Positions 44,741-55,366 of a DNA stretch of 64,000 nucleotides are shown here, in pieces; within the stretch, counting starts at the first letter, position 1, and each line of letters opens with the position of its first letter. A program made the translations under genes and the position numbers. The DNA is from Billgrantia campisalis. Lineage in GTDB: Bacteria > Pseudomonadota > Gammaproteobacteria > Pseudomonadales > Halomonadaceae. The stretch spans positions 90,072-154,071 of the forward strand of contig NZ_JABFUC010000012.1 in assembly GCF_022341425.1 (NCBI RefSeq), written 5' to 3'. The notes under the pieces were generated by a model, which worked only from the letters and a program-made list of their open reading frames with translations, searched no databases and had not been told where the DNA came from.

Positions 44741-46045
<1,305 letters not shown>

Positions 46046-46067
46046 TCACTTTCCACCGAGACCCGCG

Positions 46068-46613
46068 ATGAGTATCTACGGCGACTACATCAAGTCCGTG
46101 ATTCGTACCGTCCCCGACTGGCCGCAGCCCGGGGTGAACTTCCGCGACATCACCCCGCTATTGCAGAACCGGTCGGCCTTTCGCAAGCTGATCGACAGCT
46201 TCGTGCACCGCTATCAGGACATGGAGCTGGATGCCATCGCGGCCATCGATGCCCGGGGCTTCATCATCGGGGCCCCGGTGGCCTACGAGCTGGGCTGCAG
46301 CTTCGTGCCGGTGCGCAAGAAGGGCAAGCTGCCCTTCAAGACCATCAGCGAGACCTACACCCTGGAATACGGTAAAAGCGAGGTGGAGCTGCACTCGGAC
46401 GCCTTCCGCGAGGGTGACCGTATCCTGGTGATGGACGACCTGATCGCCACCGGCGGCACCATGCTCGCCGCGGCCAAGCTGATCACCCGCAGCGGGGGTC
46501 AGGTGGTGGAGACCGCCACCATCATTGACCTGCCGGAGATCGGTGGGTCGCAGAAGATTCGCGAGGCGGGCTTCGGCGTCTTCGCGGTCTGCTCCTTCAA
46601 CGAAGACGAGTGA
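46068..46613 (+). CDS. apt: Adenine phosphoribosyltransferase
   Basis: A 181-residue enzyme that makes AMP from adenine and PRPP. It starts [29 protein letters not shown], the purine-binding N-terminal part, and has the PRPP loop [15 protein letters not shown] near residue 123 and [14 protein letters not shown]. The ATG 46068 is preferred to 46038, which overlaps the permease stop and adds ten residues. Follows the purine permease, 22 bp apart. Confidence 0.95.
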   Translation: MSIYGDYIKSVIRTVPDWPQPGVNFRDITPLLQNRSAFRKLIDSFVHRYQDMELDAIAAIDARGFIIGAPVAYELGCSFVPVRKKGKLPFKTISETYTLEYGKSEVELHSDAFREGDRILVMDDLIATGGTMLAAAKLITRSGGQVVETATIIDLPEIGGSQKIREAGFGVFAVCSFNEDE

Positions 46614-46623
46614 GACAACGGCA

Positions 46624-47100
46624 ATGAGCAACCGCTACCACCAGCATTTCACCGTCTCCTGGGATCAGCTGCATCGCGACGTGCGCGAGCTGTGCCATCG
46701 CCTGGTCGAGCGCGACTTCAAGGGGATCGTCGCCATCACCCGGGGCGGGCTGATCCCCGCGGCGCTGATCGCCCGCGAGCTCAACGTACGGTTGATCGAC
46801 ACCGTGTGCATCAAGAGCTACGACCACATGGACCAGGGCGGCCTCGACGTCATGAAGGGCGTCGATCACGACGGCGAAGGCTGGCTGCTGGTCGATGACC
46901 TGGTCGACACCGGCAAGACCGCGCGCAAGGTGCGCGAGATGATGCCGCGGGCCCACTTCGTCACCGTCTATGCCAAGCCCGAGGGGCGGCCGCTGGTCGA
47001 CCAGTACCTCACCGAGGTGGCCCAGGACTGCTGGATCCAGTTCCCCTGGGACATGGGCATCGCCTACGTCGAGCCGCTGGTCGACCAGGTCAAACGCTGA
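46624..47100 (+). CDS. gpt: Xanthine(-guanine) phosphoribosyltransferase
   Basis: A 158-residue type I PRTase close in length to E. coli Gpt (152). [26 protein letters not shown] near residue 39 and the PRPP motif [16 protein letters not shown] near residue 87 are present, and [15 protein letters not shown] near the C-terminus is Gpt-like. It converts xanthine and guanine to nucleotides. The gap after apt is 10 bp. Confidence 0.92.
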   Translation: MSNRYHQHFTVSWDQLHRDVRELCHRLVERDFKGIVAITRGGLIPAALIARELNVRLIDTVCIKSYDHMDQGGLDVMKGVDHDGEGWLLVDDLVDTGKTARKVREMMPRAHFVTVYAKPEGRPLVDQYLTEVAQDCWIQFPWDMGIAYVEPLVDQVKR

Positions 47101-47103
47101 GCC

Positions 47104-47808
47104 ATGGGCGCGCCGCTTCCCGACAGTTGGCAGCAGTGGCTGGGCGAGGAGTTCCAGGCGCCCTATATGCAGGCGCTGCGTGACTTTCTGGCCGCCGAAA
47201 AGGCCGCCAGGAAGGTGATCTACCCGCACTCCTCCCACTGGTTCCGGGCCTTCGAGCTGACCCCACTGGACCGGGTCAAGGTGGTGGTCCTGGGGCAGGA
47301 CCCCTATCACGGCCCCGACCAGGCCCACGGGCTGTGCTTCTCGGTGCGCCCGGGGGTGCGGGTGCCGCCTTCGCTGGTGAATATCTACAAGGAGCTGGCC
47401 GCCGACGTGGGCGCACGCCCGGTCGACCACGGCTGCCTCGAGCACTGGGCGCGGCAGGGCGTGCTGCTGCTCAACACCTCGCTGACGGTGGAGCAGGGCA
47501 GGGCGGGCTCCCACCGCGGCCAGGGCTGGGAAACCTTCACCGACCGCGCTATCGCCGCGGTGAGCGAGCACGCCGAGCCCTCGGTGTTTCTGCTGTGGGG
47601 CAGCCATGCTCGCCAGAAGAAGGCCCTGGTCGATACATCGCGTCACCTGGTGCTGGAGTCGCCGCACCCCTCGCCGCTCTCGGCCCATCGCGGCTTCTTC
47701 GGCAATCACCACTTCTCCCGGGCCAACGCCTTTCTCGCCGAGCGGGGCCGCACGCCCATCGACTGGCAGTTGCCGGAGGCTCCCGAGCCGTACTCAACTC
47801 GGGGCTGA
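47104..47808 (+). CDS. ung: Uracil-DNA glycosylase
   Basis: A 234-residue family-1 UDG removing uracil from DNA. The water-activating motif [18 protein letters not shown] near residue 62 (catalytic Asp), [17 protein letters not shown] and the leucine-loop [17 protein letters not shown] with catalytic His near residue 188 are intact. It starts three bases after the gpt stop, so it is likely co-transcribed with the salvage genes. Confidence 0.96.
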   Translation: MGAPLPDSWQQWLGEEFQAPYMQALRDFLAAEKAARKVIYPHSSHWFRAFELTPLDRVKVVVLGQDPYHGPDQAHGLCFSVRPGVRVPPSLVNIYKELAADVGARPVDHGCLEHWARQGVLLLNTSLTVEQGRAGSHRGQGWETFTDRAIAAVSEHAEPSVFLLWGSHARQKKALVDTSRHLVLESPHPSPLSAHRGFFGNHHFSRANAFLAERGRTPIDWQLPEAPEPYSTRG

Positions 47809-47861
47809 TCCGGCCTGTTCCCGGCGCCCCTCATCGGGTGTTGCTAGCCTGAGAGCCTGGC

Positions 47862-47890
47862 TTAACCTCAACGGGGGATGCGGGTAGAAT
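47862..47890 (+). promoter_or_regulatory. Promoter of upp-uraA
   Basis: TTAACC and TAGAAT are separated by 17 bp; the predicted start near 47897 lies about 70 bp before the upp ATG. Confidence 0.55.
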
Positions 47891-47965
47891 GGCGCGCAAT
47901 TTGTCGACGCCGTCCATGCGACGAAGGTCGCCACCGTTCACCCCCGCCCGAGAAGAGGTCCGCCC

Positions 47966-48595
47966 ATGAGCGTCCACGCCATCCAACATCCGCTGGTCCA
48001 GCACAAGCTGGGGCTGATGCGTGAAGCCGGTATCAGCACCAAGAGCTTTCGCGAACTGGCCGGCGAGCTGGCCAAGCTGCTTACCTACGAGGCGACCCAG
48101 GACCTGGAGGTCGAGACCCAGGAGATCGACGGCTGGAGCGGTGACAAGATCCCGGTGCAGCTGCTCAAGGGCAAGAAGGTGACCATCGTTCCCATCCTGC
48201 GCGCCGGGCTGGGGATGCTCGACGGAGTGACCGACCTGATTCCCAGCGCCCGGATCAGCGTGGTCGGCCTCTATCGCGACGAAGAGACCCTCGAGCCGGT
48301 GCCCTACTTCGCCAAGTTCGCAGGCGAGCTCGACGAGCGCCTGGCCATCGTCATCGACCCCATGCTCGCCACCGGCGGCACCATGGTCGCCACCCTCGAC
48401 ATGCTGCGCGATCGCGGCTGCAAGCACATGAAGGTGATCGTGCTGGTGGCCGCCCCGGAAGGCATCAAGCGGGTACAGGATGCCTACCCGGACATCGAGA
48501 TCTACACCGCCGGGGTCGACGACCATCTCGATGAAAACGGCTATATCGTTCCCGGGCTGGGCGATGCGGGGGACAAGATTTTCGGCACCCGCTGA
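47966..48595 (+). CDS. upp: Uracil phosphoribosyltransferase
   Basis: A 209-residue enzyme that forms UMP from uracil and PRPP. Motifs: [28 protein letters not shown] at the start, [14 protein letters not shown] near residue 75, and the PRPP/uracil sites [18 protein letters not shown] (near residue 130) and [17 protein letters not shown] at the end. AGAAGAGG precedes the ATG. The usual partner uraA follows after a weak hairpin. Confidence 0.97.
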   Translation: MSVHAIQHPLVQHKLGLMREAGISTKSFRELAGELAKLLTYEATQDLEVETQEIDGWSGDKIPVQLLKGKKVTIVPILRAGLGMLDGVTDLIPSARISVVGLYRDEETLEPVPYFAKFAGELDERLAIVIDPMLATGGTMVATLDMLRDRGCKHMKVIVLVAAPEGIKRVQDAYPDIEIYTAGVDDHLDENGYIVPGLGDAGDKIFGTR

Positions 48596-48626
48596 TGTTT
48601 GGCAGGAACCTGGCTGCGTGATCCCG

Positions 48627-48659
48627 CGCCCCTGAGATGTTCGATCCGGGGGCGTTTTT
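48627..48659 (+). terminator. Attenuator-like hairpin between upp and uraA
   Basis: A 6-bp stem CGCCCC/GGGGCG with a 16-nt loop, followed by TTTTT. It may reduce transcription into uraA. Confidence 0.5.
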
Positions 48660-48708
48660 CTGCCGACGCAGGCCCCCTCTACCTCGATTATCACATTGGA
48701 GACCTTCC

Positions 48709-49953
48709 ATGACGGACCATTCGGCGGCCGCGCCGGTACCGCTCGACTCCCCGCTCAAAACCCTGTTGACCGGGGCCCAGATGCTCTTCGTGGCCTTCGG
48801 TGCCCTGGTGCTGGTGCCGCTGCTCACTGGCCTCGACCCCAGCGTGGCGCTGTTTACCGCCGGGGTCGGCACCCTGGTGTTCCACGGCGTGACCCGTGTC
48901 ACGGTGCCGGTTTTCCTGGCGTCTTCCTTCGCCTTCATTGCCCCGATCCAGGGCTCGGTGGCCAACTTCGGCATCCCGGCCACCATGGGCGGGCTGCTGG
49001 CCGCGGGCCTGGTCTACGTGGTGATCTCCCAGGCGGTGCGCCTCAAGGGCACCGCCTGGCTGCATCGCCTGCTGCCGCCGGTGGTGGTGGGGCCGGTGAT
49101 CATGGTGATCGGCCTGGCGCTGGCGCCGGTGGCGGTGAGCATGGCCACCGGTGAGACCAGCGACCATATCGACTACGGTGCGGCCATCTTCCTCTCCATG
49201 GCGAGCCTGCTGGTGACCCTGGTGCTGGCGGTGTTCGGTCGCGGCCTGCTGCGGCTGATTCCGATCATGGGCGGCATCGCCACCGGCTATGCGCTGGCAC
49301 TGCTGATGGGGGTGGTGGACTTCTCGCCGGTGAATGAGGCCGCCTGGCTGGCGATACCCAGCTTCACCGCCCCGAGCTTCCACTGGGCGGCGATCCTGTT
49401 CATGATCCCGGTGGCCATTGCCCCGGCGGTTGAGCATATCGGCGACATGGTGGCGATCGGCTCGGTGACCCGCAAGAACTACCTGGAGAAGCCCGGCCTG
49501 CACCGCACCCTGCTGGGCGATGGCCTGGCCACTTCCACGGCGGCGCTGTTCGGCGGCCCGCCCAACACCACCTATTCCGAGGTCACCGGGGCAGTGACCC
49601 TGACCCGCGCCTTCAATCCCAAGATCATGGTGGTGGCCGCCTGCATCGCCATTGGCCTGGCCTTCGTCGCCAAGCTCGGGGCGCTGCTGCAGACCATTCC
49701 GGGGCCGGTGATGGGCGGCATCATGACCCTGCTGTTCGGCTCCATCGCCGTGGTGGGCATGAACACCCTGGTGCGCGCCGGTCACTCGCTGACCGCGCCG
49801 CGCAACCTGGTGGTGGTGTCGCTGATCCTGGTGTTCGGCATCGGCGGCATGCAGTTCGGCGGCGGCCAGTTCACCCTGCAGGGGGTGAGCCTCGCCGCCC
49901 TGGTGGGGATCGTGCTCAACTGGGTGCTGCCCGGCGCCGACGAGGACGAGTAA
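48709..49953 (+). CDS. uraA: Uracil permease UraA (NCS2 family)
   Basis: A 414-residue uracil:proton symporter. GAQMLFVAFGALVLVPLLTGLDPSVALFTAG near the start, VGPVIMVIGLALAPVAV, the substrate-site Glu in PVAIAPAVEHIGDMVAI and FGGPPNTTYSEVTGAVTLTRAFNP are signature NCS2 segments. I start at ATG 48709 (TTGGAGAC upstream); the frame from 48637 lies over the hairpin. Pairs with upp in salvage. Confidence 0.95.
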   Translation: MTDHSAAAPVPLDSPLKTLLTGAQMLFVAFGALVLVPLLTGLDPSVALFTAGVGTLVFHGVTRVTVPVFLASSFAFIAPIQGSVANFGIPATMGGLLAAGLVYVVISQAVRLKGTAWLHRLLPPVVVGPVIMVIGLALAPVAVSMATGETSDHIDYGAAIFLSMASLLVTLVLAVFGRGLLRLIPIMGGIATGYALALLMGVVDFSPVNEAAWLAIPSFTAPSFHWAAILFMIPVAIAPAVEHIGDMVAIGSVTRKNYLEKPGLHRTLLGDGLATSTAALFGGPPNTTYSEVTGAVTLTRAFNPKIMVVAACIAIGLAFVAKLGALLQTIPGPVMGGIMTLLFGSIAVVGMNTLVRAGHSLTAPRNLVVVSLILVFGIGGMQFGGGQFTLQGVSLAALVGIVLNWVLPGADEDE

Positions 49954-50074
49954 AGGGTGGTGACGCCGGCGAGAGCACCCCGTTGGGCGGCTGTCACTAC
50001 CTCTCCGGTGTCATGGCACCCACGGCTTGCCTGAGGCATCATGACGGTATGATACGGGTACAGCAGGAAATTCG

Positions 50075-50680
50075 ATGACTCCTCAGCGCGATGTGACCGG
50101 CCTGATCCTGGCCGGCGGCCAGGGGCGCCGCATGGGTGGCCGCGACAAGGGGCTCGAACCCTTAGCGGGACGCCCGCTGGTGACCCATGTGATGGATCGC
50201 CTAGTCGGCCGGGTGGCCAGCGTGATGATCAATGCCAACCGCCATCTCGAGGCCTATGCGGGCTTTGGCGATCGGCTGGTCACCGATCTCGAGGGTGGCT
50301 ATCAGGGGCCGCTGATGGGCATCTACAGCGGCCTGCGTGCCGCCGAGACCCCCTGGGTGCTGGTGGTGCCCTGCGATACGCCGGCGCTGCCCATGGCGCT
50401 GGTACCGCGCCTGGTCGCCGGCCTTGGCGACTGTGATATCGCGGTGGCCCACGACGGCGAGCGCCTGCACCCGGTGGTGGCGCTGCTGCGCACTCGTCTG
50501 GCCGACGACCTGGGCGAGGCGCTGGCGGCCGGCGAACGCAAGATCGACCGCTGGTATGCCCGCCATGCCTGGTGCCCGGTGGATTTCCATGACTGCCCCG
50601 AGGCCTTCACCAATCTCAATACCGAAAGCGACAAGCGGCGCCACGAGGCGCGCCTGGACGAGGAGAGCCGCACGCCATGA
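50075..50680 (+). CDS. mobA: Molybdenum cofactor guanylyltransferase MobA
   Basis: A 201-residue enzyme that adds GMP to molybdopterin to form MGD. The nucleotide-binding GLILAGGQGRRMGGRDKGL (residues ~9-27), GPLMGIYSGLRAAETPWVLVVPCDTP and the conserved Asn-rich region INANRH are present. Opens a six-gene Moco operon; overlaps mobB by four bases. Confidence 0.95.
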   Translation: MTPQRDVTGLILAGGQGRRMGGRDKGLEPLAGRPLVTHVMDRLVGRVASVMINANRHLEAYAGFGDRLVTDLEGGYQGPLMGIYSGLRAAETPWVLVVPCDTPALPMALVPRLVAGLGDCDIAVAHDGERLHPVVALLRTRLADDLGEALAAGERKIDRWYARHAWCPVDFHDCPEAFTNLNTESDKRRHEARLDEESRTP

Positions 50681-51261
50681 GCGCCGTGATCGACGTCCCC
50701 CTTGGCTTTGACGACCGCTTGCCGCTGCTCGGCATTGCCGCCTGGAGCGGGACGGGTAAGACTACCCTGCTCGAGCGGCTGCTGCCGGAGCTTAGCCTGC
50801 GCGGCCTGCGAACCGCGGTGATCAAGCATGCCCATCACGGCTTCGACGTGGACCAGCCGGGCAAGGACAGCCATCGCCTGCGCCAGGCGGGGGCCTCCCC
50901 CATGCTGGTGGCATCGCGTCGGCGCCTGGCGCTGATGATGGAGACCCCGGAGCAAGAGGAAGCCGACCTTGCCCAGCTGATCGAGATGATGCGGCCCCTG
51001 CGCCCCGACCTGGTGCTGGTGGAAGGCTTCAAGGCCTGGCCGCTGCCCAAGTTGGAGCTCTACCGGGAAGCGCTCGGCAAGCCGCTACGGGTGGCCGAGG
51101 ATCCCTGGGTCAAGGCGGTGGCCAGCGCCGAGCCCCTGGCGCTGCCCGAGGGGGTCGAGGCGCTGGATCTCAACGACCTGGCGGCGATTGCCGACTGGGT
51201 AGCGGCCTGGCCGGCTCGCTGGAGCCGCGAGTGCTCGCCGCGGGAGGTGCTGGGCGCATGA
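50677..51261 (+). CDS. mobB: Molybdopterin-guanine dinucleotide biosynthesis adaptor MobB
   Basis: A 194-residue P-loop GTPase-like protein associated with MobA. The Walker A AAWSGTGKTTLLERLLPEL near residue 21, KHAHHGFDVDQPGKDSHRLRQAGA and LVLVEGFKAWPLPKLELYR are typical. The N-terminus has a short extra segment. Overlaps both neighbours by ATGA junctions. Confidence 0.94.
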   Translation: MSAVIDVPLGFDDRLPLLGIAAWSGTGKTTLLERLLPELSLRGLRTAVIKHAHHGFDVDQPGKDSHRLRQAGASPMLVASRRRLALMMETPEQEEADLAQLIEMMRPLRPDLVLVEGFKAWPLPKLELYREALGKPLRVAEDPWVKAVASAEPLALPEGVEALDLNDLAAIADWVAAWPARWSRECSPREVLGA

Positions 51262-52520
51262 GTCTCTCCTGTTTCGATTTCGGTGAACGCATGCTGAGCG
51301 TGGAGGAGGCCAGGGCGGCGGCGCTCGAGCTGGTCGCGGCGCCCCTGGCCGAAGAGTGGTGTCCACTGGCGGCACTTTGCGGCCGCGTGCTGGCCCAGCC
51401 AGTGGCTTCGCCCATCGATGTTCCCCAGAACACCAATGCCGCCATGGATGGCATTGCCCTGGCCTGGCCCGCCGAGGACGCGGCGCGTCCCGAGACCTGG
51501 CCGCTGGTCGGCGAGGTGCTGGCCGGTCACTGCCGCGAGGCCGCGCTGTCCGCCGGTGAATGTGTCACGATCATGACCGGTGCGCCGCTGCCCCCCGGGG
51601 CCGACACGGTGATCATGCGTGAACAGCTCGAGTTCGAGGGGAGCCGGGTACGGGTTCACCATGCCGAGAGCGTGCGCCGCGGCCAGCACGTGCGCCGGGC
51701 CGGGGAGGACATCGCCCGCGGGGTCACGGCGCTTGATGCCGGGACGCGCGTAGGGGCCGCCGAGCTTGGCCTGCTGGCCTCGCTGGGACTGTCCGGCGCC
51801 GCTGTCCATCGCCGCCCGCGGGTCGCCCTGTTTTCCACCGGCGACGAGGTCACCGCGCCCGGCGAGGCGCTGCCGCCGGCGGGCATCTTCGATGCCAACC
51901 GCTTCTCGCTGCGCGGCCTGCTGATCGAGCAGGGCGCCGAGCTGCAGGACCTGGGCATTTTGCCCGATGACCGGGGAGCCCTGGTGGCGGCCCTGGCGGC
52001 GGCGGCCGAGGAGGCCGATGTGGTGATCACCAGCGGCGGCGTTTCGGTGGGCGACGCCGACGAGGTGCGCCAGGCGCTGGCCGAAGTGGGCGAGCTGGGA
52101 TTCTGGAAGATCGCCATCCGCCCCGGCCGCCCGCTGGCCTGCGGTCGGCTCGGCTCGTCGCACACCCCCTTCTTCGGCCTGCCCGGCAATCCGGTAGCGG
52201 CCATGGTCACCTTCCTGCAGTTCGTCGCCCCGGTGCTGGGGCGACTGCAGGGGCGCCGTGAGCTGGCCGCGGCGCGGCTCACGGCGCGCTGTGAAGCGAC
52301 ACTGCCGAGTCGTGTCGGTCGCGTCGACTTCCTGCGCGGCGTGCTCTACTGCGATCCCGAGGGCCAGCTTTGGGTGCGCAGCACCGGCCACCAGGGCTCC
52401 GGCATCCTCTCCTCCATGGTCGCCGCCAACTGCCTGATCGAGATCGCCGCCGAGTGCGACGGCGTCGCCTGTGGCGAAGCGGTCATCGTTCAACCGCTTG
52501 CTGACATCTTCCGAGGCTAA
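51258..52520 (+). CDS. moeA: Molybdopterin molybdenumtransferase MoeA
   Basis: A 420-residue enzyme that inserts molybdate into adenylated molybdopterin. [16 protein letters not shown] near residue 54, [18 protein letters not shown] near residue 100, the ATP/MPT site [13 protein letters not shown] near residue 257 and [14 protein letters not shown] near residue 307 are family motifs. The ATG 51258 overlaps the mobB stop. Confidence 0.95.
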   Translation: MSLSCFDFGERMLSVEEARAAALELVAAPLAEEWCPLAALCGRVLAQPVASPIDVPQNTNAAMDGIALAWPAEDAARPETWPLVGEVLAGHCREAALSAGECVTIMTGAPLPPGADTVIMREQLEFEGSRVRVHHAESVRRGQHVRRAGEDIARGVTALDAGTRVGAAELGLLASLGLSGAAVHRRPRVALFSTGDEVTAPGEALPPAGIFDANRFSLRGLLIEQGAELQDLGILPDDRGALVAALAAAAEEADVVITSGGVSVGDADEVRQALAEVGELGFWKIAIRPGRPLACGRLGSSHTPFFGLPGNPVAAMVTFLQFVAPVLGRLQGRRELAAARLTARCEATLPSRVGRVDFLRGVLYCDPEGQLWVRSTGHQGSGILSSMVAANCLIEIAAECDGVACGEAVIVQPLADIFRG

Positions 52521-52525
52521 CCGAT

Positions 52526-53338
52526 ATGACCCTGACCCATCTCAACCCGCGCGGCGAAGCCCATATGGTGGATGTCGCCGACAAGGCGGAGAGCCGTCGC
52601 GAGGCGACCGCCTCCGGCCGTATCCAGATGAAGCCCGAGACCCTGGCCCTGCTCGCCGAGGGAGGGATGCCCAAGGGCGACGTGCTGGCCACCGCGCGTA
52701 TCGCCGGCATTCAGGCCGCCAAGCGCACCCATGAGCTGATTCCGCTCTGTCATGCCCTGCCGCTCTCCAAGGTGAGCGTCGACTTTCGACTCGACGAGGC
52801 GGCCTCCAGCGTCGAGGTGACGGCGACCTGCCGCCTCAACGGGCGCACCGGGGTCGAGATGGAGGCCCTGACCGCGGTCTCGGTGGCCTGCCTGACCCTC
52901 TATGACATGTGCAAGGCCGTCGACAAGGACATGGAGATCGGGGGCATTCACCTTGATGCCAAGAGCGGCGGCAAGTCCGGCGACTATCGTCGCGATGCGC
53001 TGGCATCGGCGCCCCCTCCGATCGTCACGGGAGGCAGTTCGGCCGGCGAGGTGTCGGTGGGGCCGCGCTGTGACATCGCCGTGCCTTGCGTGCGGGTCAA
53101 GTGCCTGGCCGAGCTGCGCGAACGCCTGGGGATCAGTGAGATATCCCTGCCCCTGGACAGTCTGCCCAGTGCCGACGTGGGCGGCCTCAAGGCCGCGCTT
53201 CGACAGCACGACGAGCGCTTCGCCGGGCTTTCCGAGGGGCGCGTGCTGTGTGCCGTCAATCAGGTGATGGCCAATGAGACCACGCCGCTTACCAATGACG
53301 ACGAAGTGGCCTTCTTTCCGCCGGTCACAGGGGGCTGA
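52526..53338 (+). CDS. moaC: Fused MoaC-MoaD: cyclic pyranopterin monophosphate synthase plus MPT synthase small subunit
   Basis: One uninterrupted 270-residue frame. Residues 1-~160 are MoaC ([42 protein letters not shown] with catalytic Asp127/Lys130, [12 protein letters not shown]). After a ~25-residue Gly/Ser/Pro linker, residues ~187-270 are a complete MoaD ([46 protein letters not shown] end) finishing with the Gly-Gly needed for adenylation and thiocarboxylation. E. coli has separate 161- and 81-residue proteins. moaE follows directly, so all MPT synthase parts are present. Confidence 0.92.
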   Translation: MTLTHLNPRGEAHMVDVADKAESRREATASGRIQMKPETLALLAEGGMPKGDVLATARIAGIQAAKRTHELIPLCHALPLSKVSVDFRLDEAASSVEVTATCRLNGRTGVEMEALTAVSVACLTLYDMCKAVDKDMEIGGIHLDAKSGGKSGDYRRDALASAPPPIVTGGSSAGEVSVGPRCDIAVPCVRVKCLAELRERLGISEISLPLDSLPSADVGGLKAALRQHDERFAGLSEGRVLCAVNQVMANETTPLTNDDEVAFFPPVTGG

Positions 53339-53340
53339 CG

Positions 53341-53790
53341 ATGATACGTGTGCAGCAGGCGCCCTTCGATGCGGGGGCCGAACAGCGGGCACTGCTGGCG
53401 GGACGTAGCGATATCGGGGCGGTGGTCAGTTTCACCGGGCTGGTGCGCGACTTCAATGAACGTCCCGAGGTCAACGCCCTGACCCTGGAGCACTACCCGG
53501 GAATGACCGAAGCCGCCCTCGGCGAGATCGTCGCCGAGGCCGAGTCCCGCTGGCCGCTGCAGGGGCTGCGGGTCATTCATCGGGTTGGACGCATGACCCC
53601 CGGAGACCCTATCGTACTGGTGGTCGTGGCCAGCGCGCACCGGCGTGCCGCCTTCGAGGCCTGCGACTTCATCATGGACTACCTCAAGACCCGAGCCCCT
53701 TTCTGGAAAAAGGAGCACAGTGCCAGCGGTGACTACTGGGTCGCCGAACGTGAATCCGACCATCGGGATGCGGGTCGCTGGGAGAGCTGA
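53341..53790 (+). CDS. moaE: Molybdopterin synthase catalytic subunit MoaE
   Basis: A 149-residue large subunit that transfers sulfur from MoaD thiocarboxylate to cyclic pyranopterin. [27 protein letters not shown] near residue 30, [45 protein letters not shown] with catalytic lysines is intact. Starts two bases after the fusion gene. Confidence 0.95.
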   Translation: MIRVQQAPFDAGAEQRALLAGRSDIGAVVSFTGLVRDFNERPEVNALTLEHYPGMTEAALGEIVAEAESRWPLQGLRVIHRVGRMTPGDPIVLVVVASAHRRAAFEACDFIMDYLKTRAPFWKKEHSASGDYWVAERESDHRDAGRWES

Positions 53791-53792
53791 GC

Positions 53793-54785
53793 ATGGCAGA
53801 AGCGTTGATCGACGATTTTGGTAGACGAGTCCGCTATGTGCGGATCTCGGTAACGGACCGCTGCGATTTCCGCTGCGTCTACTGCATGAGCGAGGAGATG
53901 ACCTTTCTGCCTCGTGCCCAGATACTCACCCTGGAGGAGCTGGCCATGGTGGCCCGCGCCTTCGTCGAACTGGGCGTGGAAAAGGTGCGTCTGACCGGCG
54001 GGGAGCCGCTGGTCAGGCGCAATATCGATCACCTGGTGAGGGAGATCGGCAGTCTGCCCGGGCTCCGGGATTTCGCCATGACCACCAATGGGGCGGGGCT
54101 GGTGAAGCAGGCGGCTCGCCTGCGCGACGCCGGGCTCAAGCGTCTCAATATCAGCCTCGATACCCTGGATCCCGAGCGCTTCCGCCAACTGACCCGCACC
54201 GGCGAGCTCGAGCGCGTGCTCGCGGGTCTCGGGGCCGCCCGCGAGGCGGGATTCGAGCGCATCAAGCTCAATGCGGTGATTCTCAAGGGGCGCAACGACG
54301 ATGAGGTCCTCGATCTGGTGGCGTTCGCCCGCCAGGAAGGGGTCGATATCAGCTTCATCGAGGAGATGCCGCTGGGGGATGTCTCGGACCACTCCCGCGC
54401 CGAGACCTTCTGCTCCAGCGATGAGGTCCAGGCCCAGATCGAGCGTCGCCATACGCTGATTCCCACCACTGAATCCACGCTCGGGCCGTCGCGCTATTTC
54501 CGCATGAGCGACAGCGAGACCCGAGTCGGCTTCATTTCGCCGCACAGCCACAATTTCTGCGCCAGCTGCAACCGGGTGAGGGTGACGGTGGAGGGGCGTC
54601 TGCTGCTGTGCCTGGGCAACGAGCACTCCGTGGACCTGCGCGCGGTGCTGCGCCGCTACCCGGGGGATCTCGACGCGCTCAAGCAGGCCATTGTCGCGGC
54701 CATGCCGCTCAAGCCGGAACGCCACCATTTCACCACCGACGGTGATGTCCAGGTGGTCCGTTTCATGAACATGACCGGCGGTTGA
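53793..54785 (+). CDS. moaA: GTP 3',8-cyclase MoaA (radical SAM)
   Basis: A 330-residue radical SAM enzyme for the first step of Moco synthesis. The N-terminal cluster motif CDFRCVYCM (CX3CX2C, near residue 24), the SAM-binding LTGGEPLVR near residue 69 and the C-terminal cluster cysteines [21 protein letters not shown] (near residue 255) are present, and the protein ends in the conserved Gly-Gly used for substrate binding. Last gene of the Moco operon. Confidence 0.96.
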   Translation: MAEALIDDFGRRVRYVRISVTDRCDFRCVYCMSEEMTFLPRAQILTLEELAMVARAFVELGVEKVRLTGGEPLVRRNIDHLVREIGSLPGLRDFAMTTNGAGLVKQAARLRDAGLKRLNISLDTLDPERFRQLTRTGELERVLAGLGAAREAGFERIKLNAVILKGRNDDEVLDLVAFARQEGVDISFIEEMPLGDVSDHSRAETFCSSDEVQAQIERRHTLIPTTESTLGPSRYFRMSDSETRVGFISPHSHNFCASCNRVRVTVEGRLLLCLGNEHSVDLRAVLRRYPGDLDALKQAIVAAMPLKPERHHFTTDGDVQVVRFMNMTGG

Positions 54786-54853
54786 GGGAGCCTGGGGAGC
54801 GTTTTGCCGCCTCCCATTGGCAAAAAAAGGCAACGCAATTGCTCACGCTTTTC

Positions 54854-54881
54854 TTGCCAATTGAGTATCAAGGCATATACT
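54854..54881 (+). promoter_or_regulatory. Promoter of the H-NS-like gene
   Basis: TTGCCA and TATACT with a 16-bp spacer, in an unusually AT-rich stretch for this window. An upstream A7 tract and the inverted TTGGCA/TGCCAA pair (54817-54860) could bind the gene's own product, as H-NS genes are commonly autoregulated. Confidence 0.6.
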
Positions 54882-54936
54882 TTTGACGAGTGGAGCCTAT
54901 GGGTTCACTCGTCGAATTCCTGCATGGAGGAGGCTA

Positions 54937-55227
54937 ATGTCCAGCGAAACTCTGGAGCGCATCGCCCGCAACAAGAACGTGGCTCGTGCCGCTGCCCGTC
55001 AGCTGAGTATGGAGCAGCTGCACAAGCTCTCCGATGTCATCGGTGAAGTCATCGAGCAAAAGAAAGAGGAAGAAAAGTTACGCGAGCAGGAAGAGGCGGA
55101 CAAGGAGCGCAAGCTGGCCGAGATTCGTGAGGCCATGACCGACGCCGGCCTCTCCGTGGAGGACCTGGTGGGAGAGCCGCCGCGGCGTCGTCGCGGTCGC
55201 CCGCCGAAGAATGCCTCCGGCTCCTGA
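54937..55227 (+). CDS. Short H-NS family nucleoid-associated protein with AT-hook-like tail
   Basis: A 96-residue protein. Residues ~1-70 match the H-NS dimerisation region (ETLERIARNKNVARAAARQLSMEQLHKLSDVI then a charged coiled coil KKEEEKLREQEEADKERKLAEIREAM). The normal ~45-residue DNA-binding domain is missing; instead the tail is PRRRRGRPPKN, an AT-hook-like motif around the RGRP core. GGAGGAG precedes ATG 54937. Likely an oligomerising AT-rich DNA binder; full silencing ability is uncertain. Confidence 0.72.
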   Translation: MSSETLERIARNKNVARAAARQLSMEQLHKLSDVIGEVIEQKKEEEKLREQEEADKERKLAEIREAMTDAGLSVEDLVGEPPRRRRGRPPKNASGS

Positions 55228-55302
55228 TCCCGCGATGCCTGTGACGGAGCCGCGTAGGGAGTAGGAAGAGCGTAGAGTAGGGAATAACGAAAGAGTAGGA
55301 AG

Positions 55303-55332
55303 AGCGGGGCGAACCTCTGGGTTCGCCCCGCT
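55303..55332 (+). terminator. Terminator after the H-NS-like gene
   Basis: Perfect 13-bp stem AGCGGGGCGAACC and complement with a TCTG loop, in the convergent gap with the RNase J-like gene. Two direct copies of GAGTAGGAAGAGCG (55259 and 55293) precede it. Confidence 0.78.
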
Positions 55333-55366
55333 ACGTTGGTAGCGCTTGGCGGGTTTCTGGCGCCGG

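Noticed and set aside
50014..50030. TGGCAC...TTGC upstream of mobA as a sigma-54 promoter
   Set aside because: The spacer is 7 bp instead of 5, so GG and GC are 12 bp apart; sigma-54 tolerates almost no change in this spacing.
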